DNA of 52,111 nt. Origin: a bacterium. Lineage in GTDB: Bacteria; 4484-113. Where the stretch lies: contig JAGGTK010000015.1 in the NCBI GenBank assembly GCA_021163765.1, positions 1-52,111 on the forward strand, in the 5' to 3' direction. Positions 31,663-39,353 of this stretch are shown here, in pieces. Each line of letters begins with the position of its first letter. Within the stretch, counting starts at the first letter, position 1. The notes beneath the pieces are model-generated. The model was not told where the DNA came from. It was given only the letters and a program-made list of their open reading frames with translations, and made no database searches. Both the position numbers and the translations under genes were made by a program.

Positions 31663-34600
31663 ATGTTACCAAGAATCAGTTGGCGTGCAGCAGTAGTTTG
31701 GGTGGCTGCTGCAGTATTTGTTGCTCTCCTCGGATGTGGCGGTAAGTCGCGTCACGTGGTTACCCCTGCTTTGCAGCCGGAAGTAGCTTCAAATGAAACA
31801 GTCCCCGCAGCGGGAGAAAGCCGGATCTTGCCAGACACATCTGAGCTTGACAGTGAAATTATCGCTGAAGGTGCTACTGAAGGCAACAACGTAATCAGCC
31901 ATGGCATCTCCGCTTTAGAGAATCAACAAACCTATACAAACGGTGAATCAGTTTGCAACGCTGAGGCCGTTGATGGAGCGCTCGTTCTAAGGGCTTTCAA
32001 ACACGGAGAATATGCGTGCGCTATTATCGGGCAGATTCCGGGATCGGAATTAAGGCCTATCCAAGTGCAGGTTCAGACGGAGACTTCTTCATATGGAAAC
32101 AAGAGTGAGAAGATTCTCCCACTGCGCTATTGGATTGGAATAGCAGACTTCACGTATGGTTCCTGGCGATGGTTTGGGACTTTCACGGAGAATCACGCTA
32201 TGGTCACGGTTAACTCTGAATCACTGAGGAGCCGTGTCAAATCAGCTGCTAACAACGTCTACGTATGCGTGCTCACCGGTATTGGCAACTCCTCCATTGA
32301 AACTTCGACAGAAGGAGTCACCGCAGATTTCCCTCTGGATTTTTCATCGCCCGAAAGCCCGTCTAACGTGGTCGTGCCTGTGGGAGTGGCAGTCCGCGCA
32401 GTATTAACTACGCTGGGCGAAGGGCTTGACACCCTTCCAGCGCAGCTAACGGGGCTGAGTGCGTCGTCCGATGAAAGCGCGGTCCACCTAAGTTGGGAAA
32501 CCTCTAAGGATCCTGGCGTGCAGGTATTTAAAGTGATACGTGACGATCCCGATGATGAAGAAGAGCCGATGGAGCTGGGGGAACTGACTCCTACGACCAC
32601 GGAGTATGACGACGAGACAGGTATCCCCGGCAAAGAATACGAGTACTCCGTCCTGGCGAGTAACGATGTTGGAGTTAGCGGCGATGCCATCATTACGGGC
32701 TGTAGAGCCTTGGCTGCTCCTACAGCGAAAGCCAGCGACACCGTACCGGATAGGATTGCAGTGAGCTGGCGGGCAAGCGAAGGCGCCGTTGGTTACCGTG
32801 TGCTTCGTGCGGAATCATCGGAAGGAACTCCTGAGAGCGTCGCTGAAGTCGCTGGAGACAAATTCGGCTGGGACGACCAGACTGCCGAGACTGGCAAGGC
32901 ATATTGGTACTGGGTGCAAGCTCTCGGCGAGGACTTCGACAGTGCGCTGGGGCTGTCCGACTCCGGCATCTGCCAGGATACAGACGAGCGCGTGTGGTGG
33001 ATGTATGGACGCAACGAGAAACACAACGGGCGCAGCCCATATATTGGACCGCAGAACGGTGGGATTAAGTGGAGACATGAAGTTGGCGCGATGGCATACG
33101 CCAGTGTCGTGCTCGGCGACAACGGCAGAGCTTACATCGGGACTGCAACCAGTGCTGCTGAGGGTAGTCTGTATTCCGTAAATCCCGATGGCACAATTGC
33201 ATGGACTTATGACACTGGAGTAATAGGAAGTACCGCGGCAATAGCTGCTGATGGAACGGTTTTCGCGGCGAACAGTTGGGGTACTTTGTATGCGTTGTAC
33301 CCCAGCGGGGAGCTCAAGTGGGTGTGCAACACAGGAATCCTGCTGCCTGAAAGCCCTGCGATAGGTCCAGATGGCACCGTCTATATCGTTGGTCTGGGTT
33401 TCGGAGGACCGTGCAGTCTGTTTGCGATAGATCCCTCGACTGGGGCGATTCTGTGGGAGTACAGCAAATATTGGATGTACGGAGTTCCGACAATAGCAGA
33501 GGACGGCACTATCTATGTCGGAGACGATTTTGACACGCTTCACGCCGTCAATCCCGATGGCACATCGAAGTGGGAATGCGATCTTCCCTCGACTTGGACA
33601 ACCGGGAATCCCTCTTTGGGCGATGACGGTACAATCTACGTGGTCGGCGGACATAGGCTTTATGCTGTCGCAGACAATGGGGATTGTGGTGAAGTCAAAT
33701 GGCAGTGTCCCGGGCTAGGTAGTTGGTCAAGAAGCTCTGGCGTAGGCTTAGATGGCGTGATATACGTAACTAACGATGATTCGCTTCTTGCCATACGCGA
33801 CGATGGCACGTCTGGAACACTTCTGTGGAGCTATGGAATCAGCCGCGGTTTAAGCTACGGTTTCAGCGGCGAACCGGCTATCGGAGGTGATGGCACAATC
33901 TATGTCAGCAGGGACCGTTACGTTTACGCCTTCACACCGGATGGGCTGCTCGTGTGGACTTGCGCTGTTGGAGGTGCGGTTGAGGGGGGGCCTTCGCTCG
34001 GTGCAGACGGAACACTATACGTGGCCTGCAACGATGGATTCATCTACGCGCTTGATGACGGTCCAAATACCCCGCCGCAGGCGGATGTATCGGCCAGCCC
34101 CGTAGAAGGAGATGCTTCTCTGACGGTGAGCTTTGATGCCAGTGCTTCTTACGATCCCGATGGTTCAGTGATCGAGTACAGGTGGGACTGGGATGAGGGC
34201 TGGTACAAAGGCTCCTTTTTCAGCTCGGGAGAGAACCCGCTCGTGTCGCACGAGTTTGAGGAGGGAGGGGAGTACAGGTGCAGGCTGCATGCCATAGACG
34301 ACAAAGGCGCAATAGGAGAAGCCAGCATTGATATCCTCGTGCATGGCTGGGGTTTAAGGACGATTGACTGGAAAGGTGGTGCGGGTCGTTACTGCTCATT
34401 AGAGGTAGTCAACGGCAGTCCCGCCATCAGTTACTACGGCAACGGCGACCTCAAGTATGTTCGCGCGAGTGACGCTAGCGGTGGCAGCTGGGACGACCCG
34501 GTAACGGTAGACGGAGCCGGAGCTAGCGTTGGCTACTACTCCTCTCTGGCAGTAGTCAATGGGCATCCCGCCGTTAGCTACTTGGACATTACCAACGATA

Positions 34601-35382
34601 AGCTGAAGTACGTGCGGGCGAATGATGCTAATGGGACAAGCTGGGACGCGCCCGTGACCGTGGATAGCGTGGGAGATGTGAGTTGGTTTGCAGGCAACTC
34701 CTTAGCATGCGTCGATGGCAAGCCCGCCATTGCTTACTACGAGTATGACAATGACGACCTGAAGTATATACGGGCGGATGATGCCAACGGTTCATGCTGG
34801 GGCACCGCAATAACGGTGGATAATGAGGGCGGTGTAGGTTTGGACGCTTCCTTGGCGGTGGTCAATGGGTATCCAGCCGTCAGCTACTATGACGGAACTA
34901 ACCGAGACCTGAAGTACGCTCGTGCGACTAACGCGAGCGGAAGTACCTGGGCCACGCCGGTAACCGTGGATAGCACGAGAAGTGTGGGGCGGCACACCTC
35001 CCTTGCGGTAGTGGACGGAAAACCAGCGATATCCTATTTCGACTATACCCACGGCGACCTGAAATACATTAGGGCGAATGATACGAGCGGTTCAAGCTGG
35101 GACTTACCGTTGACTGTGGACAGCGAGGGAGAGGTCGGCGGGTTCACATCCATAGCAGTATTGCACGGTATTCCAGCGATAGCCTACTACGATTATACTA
35201 ATGGCGACCTTAAGTATGTTCAAGCCAATGACGCTGTCGGAACTACGTGGGGACCACCAGAAATAGTGGATAGCGAAGGCGATGTTGGGACGCACGCTTC
35301 GCTTGCCGATGTTGATGGAAATCCTGCGATTTCCTATTTTGAAGGAGATTACAGCTCATTGAAGTATTCGCGTCTCTACTAA
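31663..35382 (+). CDS. Large lipoprotein: FN3-like, PQQ-like propeller, PKD and seven-repeat propeller domains
   Basis: 1,239 residues. Lipoprotein signal with lipobox LLGC (~25). A beta-rich segment at ~90-255 is followed by two FN3-like domains (~260-430; LSGLSASSDESAVHLSWETS, PDRIAVSWRASEGAVGYRV). A PQQ-like propeller (~445-800) has repeated IGPDGTVY / GEDGTIYV and LYAVNPDGT strands. Next is a PKD domain (~803-895). Seven ~47-residue repeats follow (906-1239; e.g. SLAVVNGHPAVSYLD...DLKYVRAND), suited to a seven-bladed propeller. Cell-surface recognition or adhesion is plausible; no catalytic motif is seen. TATAAT at 31625-31630. The gene lies between perfect 38-bp direct repeats, suggesting that it was inserted as a unit. 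Confidence 0.85.
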   Translation: MLPRISWRAAVVWVAAAVFVALLGCGGKSRHVVTPALQPEVASNETVPAAGESRILPDTSELDSEIIAEGATEGNNVISHGISALENQQTYTNGESVCNAEAVDGALVLRAFKHGEYACAIIGQIPGSELRPIQVQVQTETSSYGNKSEKILPLRYWIGIADFTYGSWRWFGTFTENHAMVTVNSESLRSRVKSAANNVYVCVLTGIGNSSIETSTEGVTADFPLDFSSPESPSNVVVPVGVAVRAVLTTLGEGLDTLPAQLTGLSASSDESAVHLSWETSKDPGVQVFKVIRDDPDDEEEPMELGELTPTTTEYDDETGIPGKEYEYSVLASNDVGVSGDAIITGCRALAAPTAKASDTVPDRIAVSWRASEGAVGYRVLRAESSEGTPESVAEVAGDKFGWDDQTAETGKAYWYWVQALGEDFDSALGLSDSGICQDTDERVWWMYGRNEKHNGRSPYIGPQNGGIKWRHEVGAMAYASVVLGDNGRAYIGTATSAAEGSLYSVNPDGTIAWTYDTGVIGSTAAIAADGTVFAANSWGTLYALYPSGELKWVCNTGILLPESPAIGPDGTVYIVGLGFGGPCSLFAIDPSTGAILWEYSKYWMYGVPTIAEDGTIYVGDDFDTLHAVNPDGTSKWECDLPSTWTTGNPSLGDDGTIYVVGGHRLYAVADNGDCGEVKWQCPGLGSWSRSSGVGLDGVIYVTNDDSLLAIRDDGTSGTLLWSYGISRGLSYGFSGEPAIGGDGTIYVSRDRYVYAFTPDGLLVWTCAVGGAVEGGPSLGADGTLYVACNDGFIYALDDGPNTPPQADVSASPVEGDASLTVSFDASASYDPDGSVIEYRWDWDEGWYKGSFFSSGENPLVSHEFEEGGEYRCRLHAIDDKGAIGEASIDILVHGWGLRTIDWKGGAGRYCSLEVVNGSPAISYYGNGDLKYVRASDASGGSWDDPVTVDGAGASVGYYSSLAVVNGHPAVSYLDITNDKLKYVRANDANGTSWDAPVTVDSVGDVSWFAGNSLACVDGKPAIAYYEYDNDDLKYIRADDANGSCWGTAITVDNEGGVGLDASLAVVNGYPAVSYYDGTNRDLKYARATNASGSTWATPVTVDSTRSVGRHTSLAVVDGKPAISYFDYTHGDLKYIRANDTSGSSWDLPLTVDSEGEVGGFTSIAVLHGIPAIAYYDYTNGDLKYVQANDAVGTTWGPPEIVDSEGDVGTHASLADVDGNPAISYFEGDYSSLKYSRLY
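34380..35379 (+). repeat. Seven tandem ~140-bp coding repeats
   Basis: Each unit encodes a variant of SLAVVNGxPAISYYD-x-GDLKYVRANDAxGxSWDxPVTVDS, diverged but clearly related. Seven copies end at the stop codon. The same protein repeat, also in seven copies, ends the lipoprotein at 44094-46463. Confidence 0.85.
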
Positions 35383-35441
35383 CTGGCGTGTGGTAAGGAG
35401 CTTGCTCAAAGAGAGCATCGGACAGCTATTATAGGAACACG

Positions 35442-35479
35442 TCTCAGCTCGCCCCGCGCGCTTTTGCATTATAACAGGG
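35442..35479. repeat. 38-bp direct repeat, copy 2 (gpsA side)
   Basis: Exact duplicate of 31457-31494, located between the lipoprotein stop (35382) and the end of gpsA (35505). It keeps the minus-strand TGTTATAATG but here points at the lipoprotein's 3' end, where no minus-strand gene starts. Confidence 0.9.
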
Positions 35480-35504
35480 GTTGCAGGTGTTACAGCCTGA
35501 GCCG

Positions 35505-36521
35505 CTACGATTCTTCCTTGTAGGGGCGCGACATCAGTTCGGAGATGGCGTCCTTGGGCGGCTTGCCCTCGTAGATGACAGCGTGGACCTGGCGGGTTAT
35601 CGGCAGGTCAAGCTCCGGATGCTGCTGTTCCACAAACTCCATCAGCGCCTTCACCGTGCGCACGCCTTCCGCCACCATTTTGGTCTCGCCCTCAACATCG
35701 GCAAGGCTCACCCCTTTGGCAAACTCCATTCCGGCGCGGAAGTTGCGGCTGTTTTCGGAAAACGCGGTTGCGATGATGTCGCCGAAGCCCGCAAGGCCGT
35801 AAAGCGTGTGCGGGTCGCCGCCGAAGACGGGCAGCACACGCCGCATCTCCACGACGCCCCGCGTCAGCAGCACGCCGCGGGTGTTCAGCCCCAGTCCCAG
35901 CCCTGTGGCGATGCCCGATGCCACCGCCAGGATGTTTTTCAGCGCGCCGCAGACTTCGACGCCCACCGGATCCTGGTTGGTGTAAAGCCGGAGTATTGGC
36001 GTGGAGAGTTCGCTCTGAAGATGCGCGGAAACTTCAGTATCGGCGCAGGCCACGACGGACGCAGTAGGCTGGCCGGCCATCACCTCAACGCTCAGGTTAG
36101 GCCCGCAAAACTGCACCCAGGTAAGGTCAATGTCAGCGAACTCGTGCTGCGCGAAGGCGCTAACGAGTTCAGTTGGCTGAAACAGCATCCCCTTCACTAC
36201 AGATACGAACGGGATGCGCCCTGGAAGCTGCGCGGACTTCAGCGCCGCGCCAAGTTGCGGAATAAGCTCGCGCAGGAACTTTGACGGCACCGCGAGGAAC
36301 ACTGCTTCCGCGCCATCAAGCGCCGCGTTCAGTTCGCCATGCGCGCGCATTGCCGGGTGCAGGCTAAACTGCGAGTTGAACAGGCAGTTACGCCTTTCGC
36401 TGTTGATGCTCTCCACGACTTCCGGCTCGCGCGCCCACAGGTGGACTTCATGGCCGGCGGACGACCACACGTGTGCAAGTGTTGAGCCAAATGAGCCCGC
36501 TCCGATAATCGCGATTCTCAT
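35505..36521 (-). CDS. gpsA: NAD(P)-dependent glycerol-3-phosphate dehydrogenase
   Basis: 338 residues, the cytoplasmic enzyme making sn-glycerol-3-phosphate for phospholipids. The N-terminal Rossmann motif is MRIAIIGAGSFGSTLAHVW; VSVVKGM, FCGPNLSVEVM, catalytic Lys in CGALKNILAVASGI, GLAGFGDIIATAFSENSRN and the C-terminal MEFVEQQHPELDLPIT follow. Full family length. ATG 36521 overlaps the DegT-family stop by 4 nt (ATGA) with GGAGAAAAC upstream, so the two are translationally coupled. The longer in-frame N-terminus upstream has no homology. Confidence 0.95.
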   Translation of the reverse strand: MRIAIIGAGSFGSTLAHVWSSAGHEVHLWAREPEVVESINSERRNCLFNSQFSLHPAMRAHGELNAALDGAEAVFLAVPSKFLRELIPQLGAALKSAQLPGRIPFVSVVKGMLFQPTELVSAFAQHEFADIDLTWVQFCGPNLSVEVMAGQPTASVVACADTEVSAHLQSELSTPILRLYTNQDPVGVEVCGALKNILAVASGIATGLGLGLNTRGVLLTRGVVEMRRVLPVFGGDPHTLYGLAGFGDIIATAFSENSRNFRAGMEFAKGVSLADVEGETKMVAEGVRTVKALMEFVEQQHPELDLPITRQVHAVIYEGKPPKDAISELMSRPYKEES

Positions 36522-37633
36522 AGGGTTTTCTCCATTATTTTGCGCAGGGCGGTCACGACCTGTGCCTGCTCGTCGGCGGTAAGACCGGGGAAGATAGGCA
36601 GGCACAGGACTTCGCGTGCCGCCCGCTCCGCTTCGGGGAACGAGCCTTCGGCGTGTCCCAGGTGCGACAGCGCCTTGCACAGGTGCAGCGGAGTGGGGTA
36701 GTGCACCATCGCGCCAATGCCGGCTTCGTTGAGCCGACGCTGCACCTCATCGCGGTTTGGCACGCGGATAGTGTATTGATGGTATGTATGCTCGCAGCCG
36801 GGCTTGACCGGCGGAGTGATTACCCCGGGCATGTCCGCAAGAAGCTCGTCGTATCGTGCTGCGAGCGCGCGGCGCCCCTCGTTCCACTTACGGACGTGCT
36901 TCAGCTTGATATTCAGGAATGCGGCCTGAAGTTCGTCCATCCGCGAGTTTATGCCGCGCGTGTCGTGCTGGTAGCGTGCCGACTGGCCGTGGTTGCGCAG
37001 CATGCGCACGGCTTCCACAAGGTTGTCGTAGCGCGTGACGAACGCGCCGGCGTCGCCCAGTGCGCCCACGTTCTTCGTCGGGTAGAACGAAAGCGCCGCC
37101 ATATCCCCGAACGTGCCCACTGTCCCGCCGCCGGTCTTCGCACCGATGGCCTGGGCGCTGTCCTCAAATACCATCACGCCGCTTTCCTGCCCCGCCAGCT
37201 CCACGATGCGCTGCATATCGCAGGGATGCCCGTAAAGGTGAACCGGTATAACGACGCGGCTTTTGAGCGTGAAGACGCGCTCCAGCAGTTCGGGGTTCAG
37301 GCAGAAGCTCTCCGGGTCGATGTCCACGAACACCGGCTTCGCGCCCAGCGCGAGTATGCACTCAACCGTGGCGAAGAAGGTGAACGGCGTTGTGATGACC
37401 TCGTGTTCCGGGCCGACTCCCGCAGCCATAAGGCCAAGCAGCAGTGCGTCCGTTCCGGAGTTGACGGCCACCGCGTGCTGGCCCTCGTGCATCTCCGCGA
37501 GCGTGCGCTCCAGTGCCGCGTTTTCGTCTCCGGACACGTACCGTCCGGATGAAATCACCCGCGCGGCGGCTTCTTTCAGCTCGTTTTCCATGCCTGCGTG
37601 CACACGTGCCAGATCAAGAGGTGGGACTCGCAT
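36518..37633 (-). CDS. DegT/DnrJ/EryC1/StrS-family sugar aminotransferase
   Basis: 371-residue fold-type I PLP enzyme acting on nucleotide-linked keto sugars for surface polysaccharide. Landmarks: PPLDLARVHAGMENEL, AVNSGTDALLLGL, TTPFTFFATVECIL, EDSAQAIGA, PLP lysine in SFYPTKNVGALGDAGA, and INSRMDELQAAFL. A set of surface-sugar genes is missing in the window; only gpsA follows with a 4-nt overlap. A TACAAT at 37645-37640 lies 6 nt before the ATG and there is no ribosome site, suggesting a leaderless transcript. The exact sugar is not predictable. Confidence 0.92.
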   Translation of the reverse strand: MRVPPLDLARVHAGMENELKEAAARVISSGRYVSGDENAALERTLAEMHEGQHAVAVNSGTDALLLGLMAAGVGPEHEVITTPFTFFATVECILALGAKPVFVDIDPESFCLNPELLERVFTLKSRVVIPVHLYGHPCDMQRIVELAGQESGVMVFEDSAQAIGAKTGGGTVGTFGDMAALSFYPTKNVGALGDAGAFVTRYDNLVEAVRMLRNHGQSARYQHDTRGINSRMDELQAAFLNIKLKHVRKWNEGRRALAARYDELLADMPGVITPPVKPGCEHTYHQYTIRVPNRDEVQRRLNEAGIGAMVHYPTPLHLCKALSHLGHAEGSFPEAERAAREVLCLPIFPGLTADEQAQVVTALRKIMEKTL

Positions 37634-37835
37634 AAGATGATTGTATCAAAGCGAGTGTCTGAAGCGGGCGTGCGCCCCGCCGGTGGGCACTTCGAGGCGC
37701 AAATGAATACGGCATGGAACTATCCTGCATCCTGCTGCATCCTCTGATTTAACGCCGGCCAGCGCAATGCGGCGGTTCAGGCGTGCTGCGGGAGGTCTAT
37801 GATATAATCGCACGCGCCAGAGAAGGAGGCTTCAA

Positions 37836-39134
37836 ATGAGGAATTCCGTCTATCTTTTTATCGGTTTAACGCTATTTGCTTGTCTTACCGTTTTACCGCG
37901 GCCGGCGCTTGCCGAGGACGAGCATTTCGAGGGTGCGGCTGTTAAGTGGTATTCCAAGAGCTACGAGCACATTGACATCGCCCACTACGTGAACAAGGCG
38001 AGGGACATCTTCTTCACCGAGGAGTTCAAGGCCAAGTACCCGATGGCAGCCATGTTCGAGGGCATCTTCGAGGTCGCGGGGTACTTCTCCATCGACGCTT
38101 ACGAGTGCGAGGGCTATACGGCTCACGGGAAGTGCTGGTCGAAAGAAACCCTGTGGTTCAACGAGGATTATCCTGACTCTTTCGTCTACCGCTGGTACAA
38201 CGTGCCCAACTACAACTTCAAAATCGACTCGTTTTTAACTGAAGATGATTACGTGTTCCTGATGGCCCTTACCGGCATTAAGGAGAAATCCGGCATAATG
38301 GTGGACTACATCCGCGATGTTGGAGGGGTTGTCGCCGAAATGGAAGGCGGCGATTCAGATATCCAGATGGGACTGGGTTTCCTGCAAATGTTCGAATTCA
38401 ACCAGGAGCTTATCGACTCGCTGGGCAACGAGATGGACATCGTGGTTTTCGACGTTCCAGATGTGACGCAGGAGCCGGAAGGGCCGGAATGGGTCAATGC
38501 AGCCGTTATGGTCCCGGTGGCCGACTACTCTGGGGCAAAGAAACTCGTGGGTATGATCGGCGGCATGGCCGGCTTCAATGTCGAGAACCCGGGCTTCGAC
38601 ACCGTGGAATGGGACTTCTACCCGATCGCGGGCAGCACTGCGGCCATCGGGCTCAACTCGGAATGGCTTGTTATCTGCACGGACTACAAGAAGTTCGCTG
38701 AGTTCGCGCGCGGCGTCCCCAACAAGATGCATGAGGACTTCCCGTGCGGCAGTATGTATGTCGGCATCAACGTGGATCGCCTTTACGACGAACTGGGGAT
38801 GCCGGTTCTGACGATGCTCAAGGCTGAGAACCCTCAGCTTGCGACAAAGGAAATCGGTTACTTCTTCGATGTCTATCCGGAGACCGACCTGGGCCGCATC
38901 AGTGTCCTCCAGACCAACTGGCACAACCACGTCGTATTCGAGACAGAGATGGACGACGACGTGATGAACCTGCTCGGCTATGCGTTATGCATCGGACTCG
39001 AGCACTTCGCAATGACGAAGATGGACGACTTGGGCATTGGCGAATCACCCGCGCGCAAGGGCAAGGGTCGCATGAAGAAGGGCAAAGGCCGCGCGAAGAA
39101 GGGCGGATTCGGTGACGGCAAGGTTCCGTTCTAG
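37836..39134 (+). CDS. Exported protein of unknown function with Lys/Gly-rich tail
   Basis: 432 residues with a signal peptide (LFIGLTLFACLTVLPRPALAED, cleavage after ALA). The mature part is mixed alpha/beta with no domain I recognise with confidence; some stretches (VPVADYSGAKKLVGMIGG, GLNSEWLVICTDYKKFAEFARGV) recall exported DUF3352-like proteins. The tail (~410-432) is basic low complexity (ARKGKGRMKKGKGRAKKGG). Strong AGAAGGAGG before ATG 37836; TATAAT at 37803-37808. Stands alone between divergently transcribed DegT-gpsA and the tRNA. Confidence 0.72.
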   Translation: MRNSVYLFIGLTLFACLTVLPRPALAEDEHFEGAAVKWYSKSYEHIDIAHYVNKARDIFFTEEFKAKYPMAAMFEGIFEVAGYFSIDAYECEGYTAHGKCWSKETLWFNEDYPDSFVYRWYNVPNYNFKIDSFLTEDDYVFLMALTGIKEKSGIMVDYIRDVGGVVAEMEGGDSDIQMGLGFLQMFEFNQELIDSLGNEMDIVVFDVPDVTQEPEGPEWVNAAVMVPVADYSGAKKLVGMIGGMAGFNVENPGFDTVEWDFYPIAGSTAAIGLNSEWLVICTDYKKFAEFARGVPNKMHEDFPCGSMYVGINVDRLYDELGMPVLTMLKAENPQLATKEIGYFFDVYPETDLGRISVLQTNWHNHVVFETEMDDDVMNLLGYALCIGLEHFAMTKMDDLGIGESPARKGKGRMKKGKGRAKKGGFGDGKVPF

Positions 39135-39170
39135 GCACGGACAAGGCCCAATAACCGGGAATACTTGCAG

Positions 39171-39191
39171 GGGGACCCCCGAGGGGTCCTC
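39171..39191 (+). terminator. Stem-loop after the exported-protein gene
   Basis: GGACCCC-CGA-GGGGTCC (39173-39189), extendable by two pairs on each side, followed by TTG. Strong stem, very short T-run; possible terminator before the tRNA promoter. Confidence 0.5.
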
Positions 39192-39224
39192 TTGCGCATT
39201 AGGGATGCCGGGCGCGGCGGCAGA

Positions 39225-39253
39225 TTGTCTGCCCCAGCGGCGCTTGGTATAAT
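39225..39253 (+). promoter_or_regulatory. tRNA-Ser promoter
   Basis: TTGTCT (39225-39230), a 17-bp spacer, TATAAT (39248-39253), 10 bp upstream of the tRNA 5' end. Confidence 0.75.
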
Positions 39254-39262
39254 ACAGGTCGC

Positions 39263-39352
39263 GGAGAGATGGCCGAGTGGACGAAGGCGGTTGCCTGCTA
39301 AGCAATTGTGCGGTGATCAGCCGCACCGTGGGTTCGAATCCCACTCTCTCCG
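39263..39352 (+). tRNA. tRNA-Ser (anticodon GCT)
   Basis: Full cloverleaf. Acceptor GGAGAGA/TCTCTCC, discriminator G, D-arm GCCGAGTGGACGAAGGC, anticodon stem GTTGC/GCAAT with loop CTGCTAA (anticodon GCT, reads AGC/AGU), long class II variable arm (GTGCGG/CCGCAC), T-arm GTGGG-TTCGAAT-CCCAC. CCA is not encoded. The convergent TPR-CHAT gene ends one base beyond its 3' end. Confidence 0.96.
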
Positions 39353-39353
39353 C

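Noticed and set aside
34380..35379. CRISPR-like tandem repeats
   Set aside because: The repeats are coding, ~140 bp, diverged and in frame; no spacers or cas genes are present in the window.
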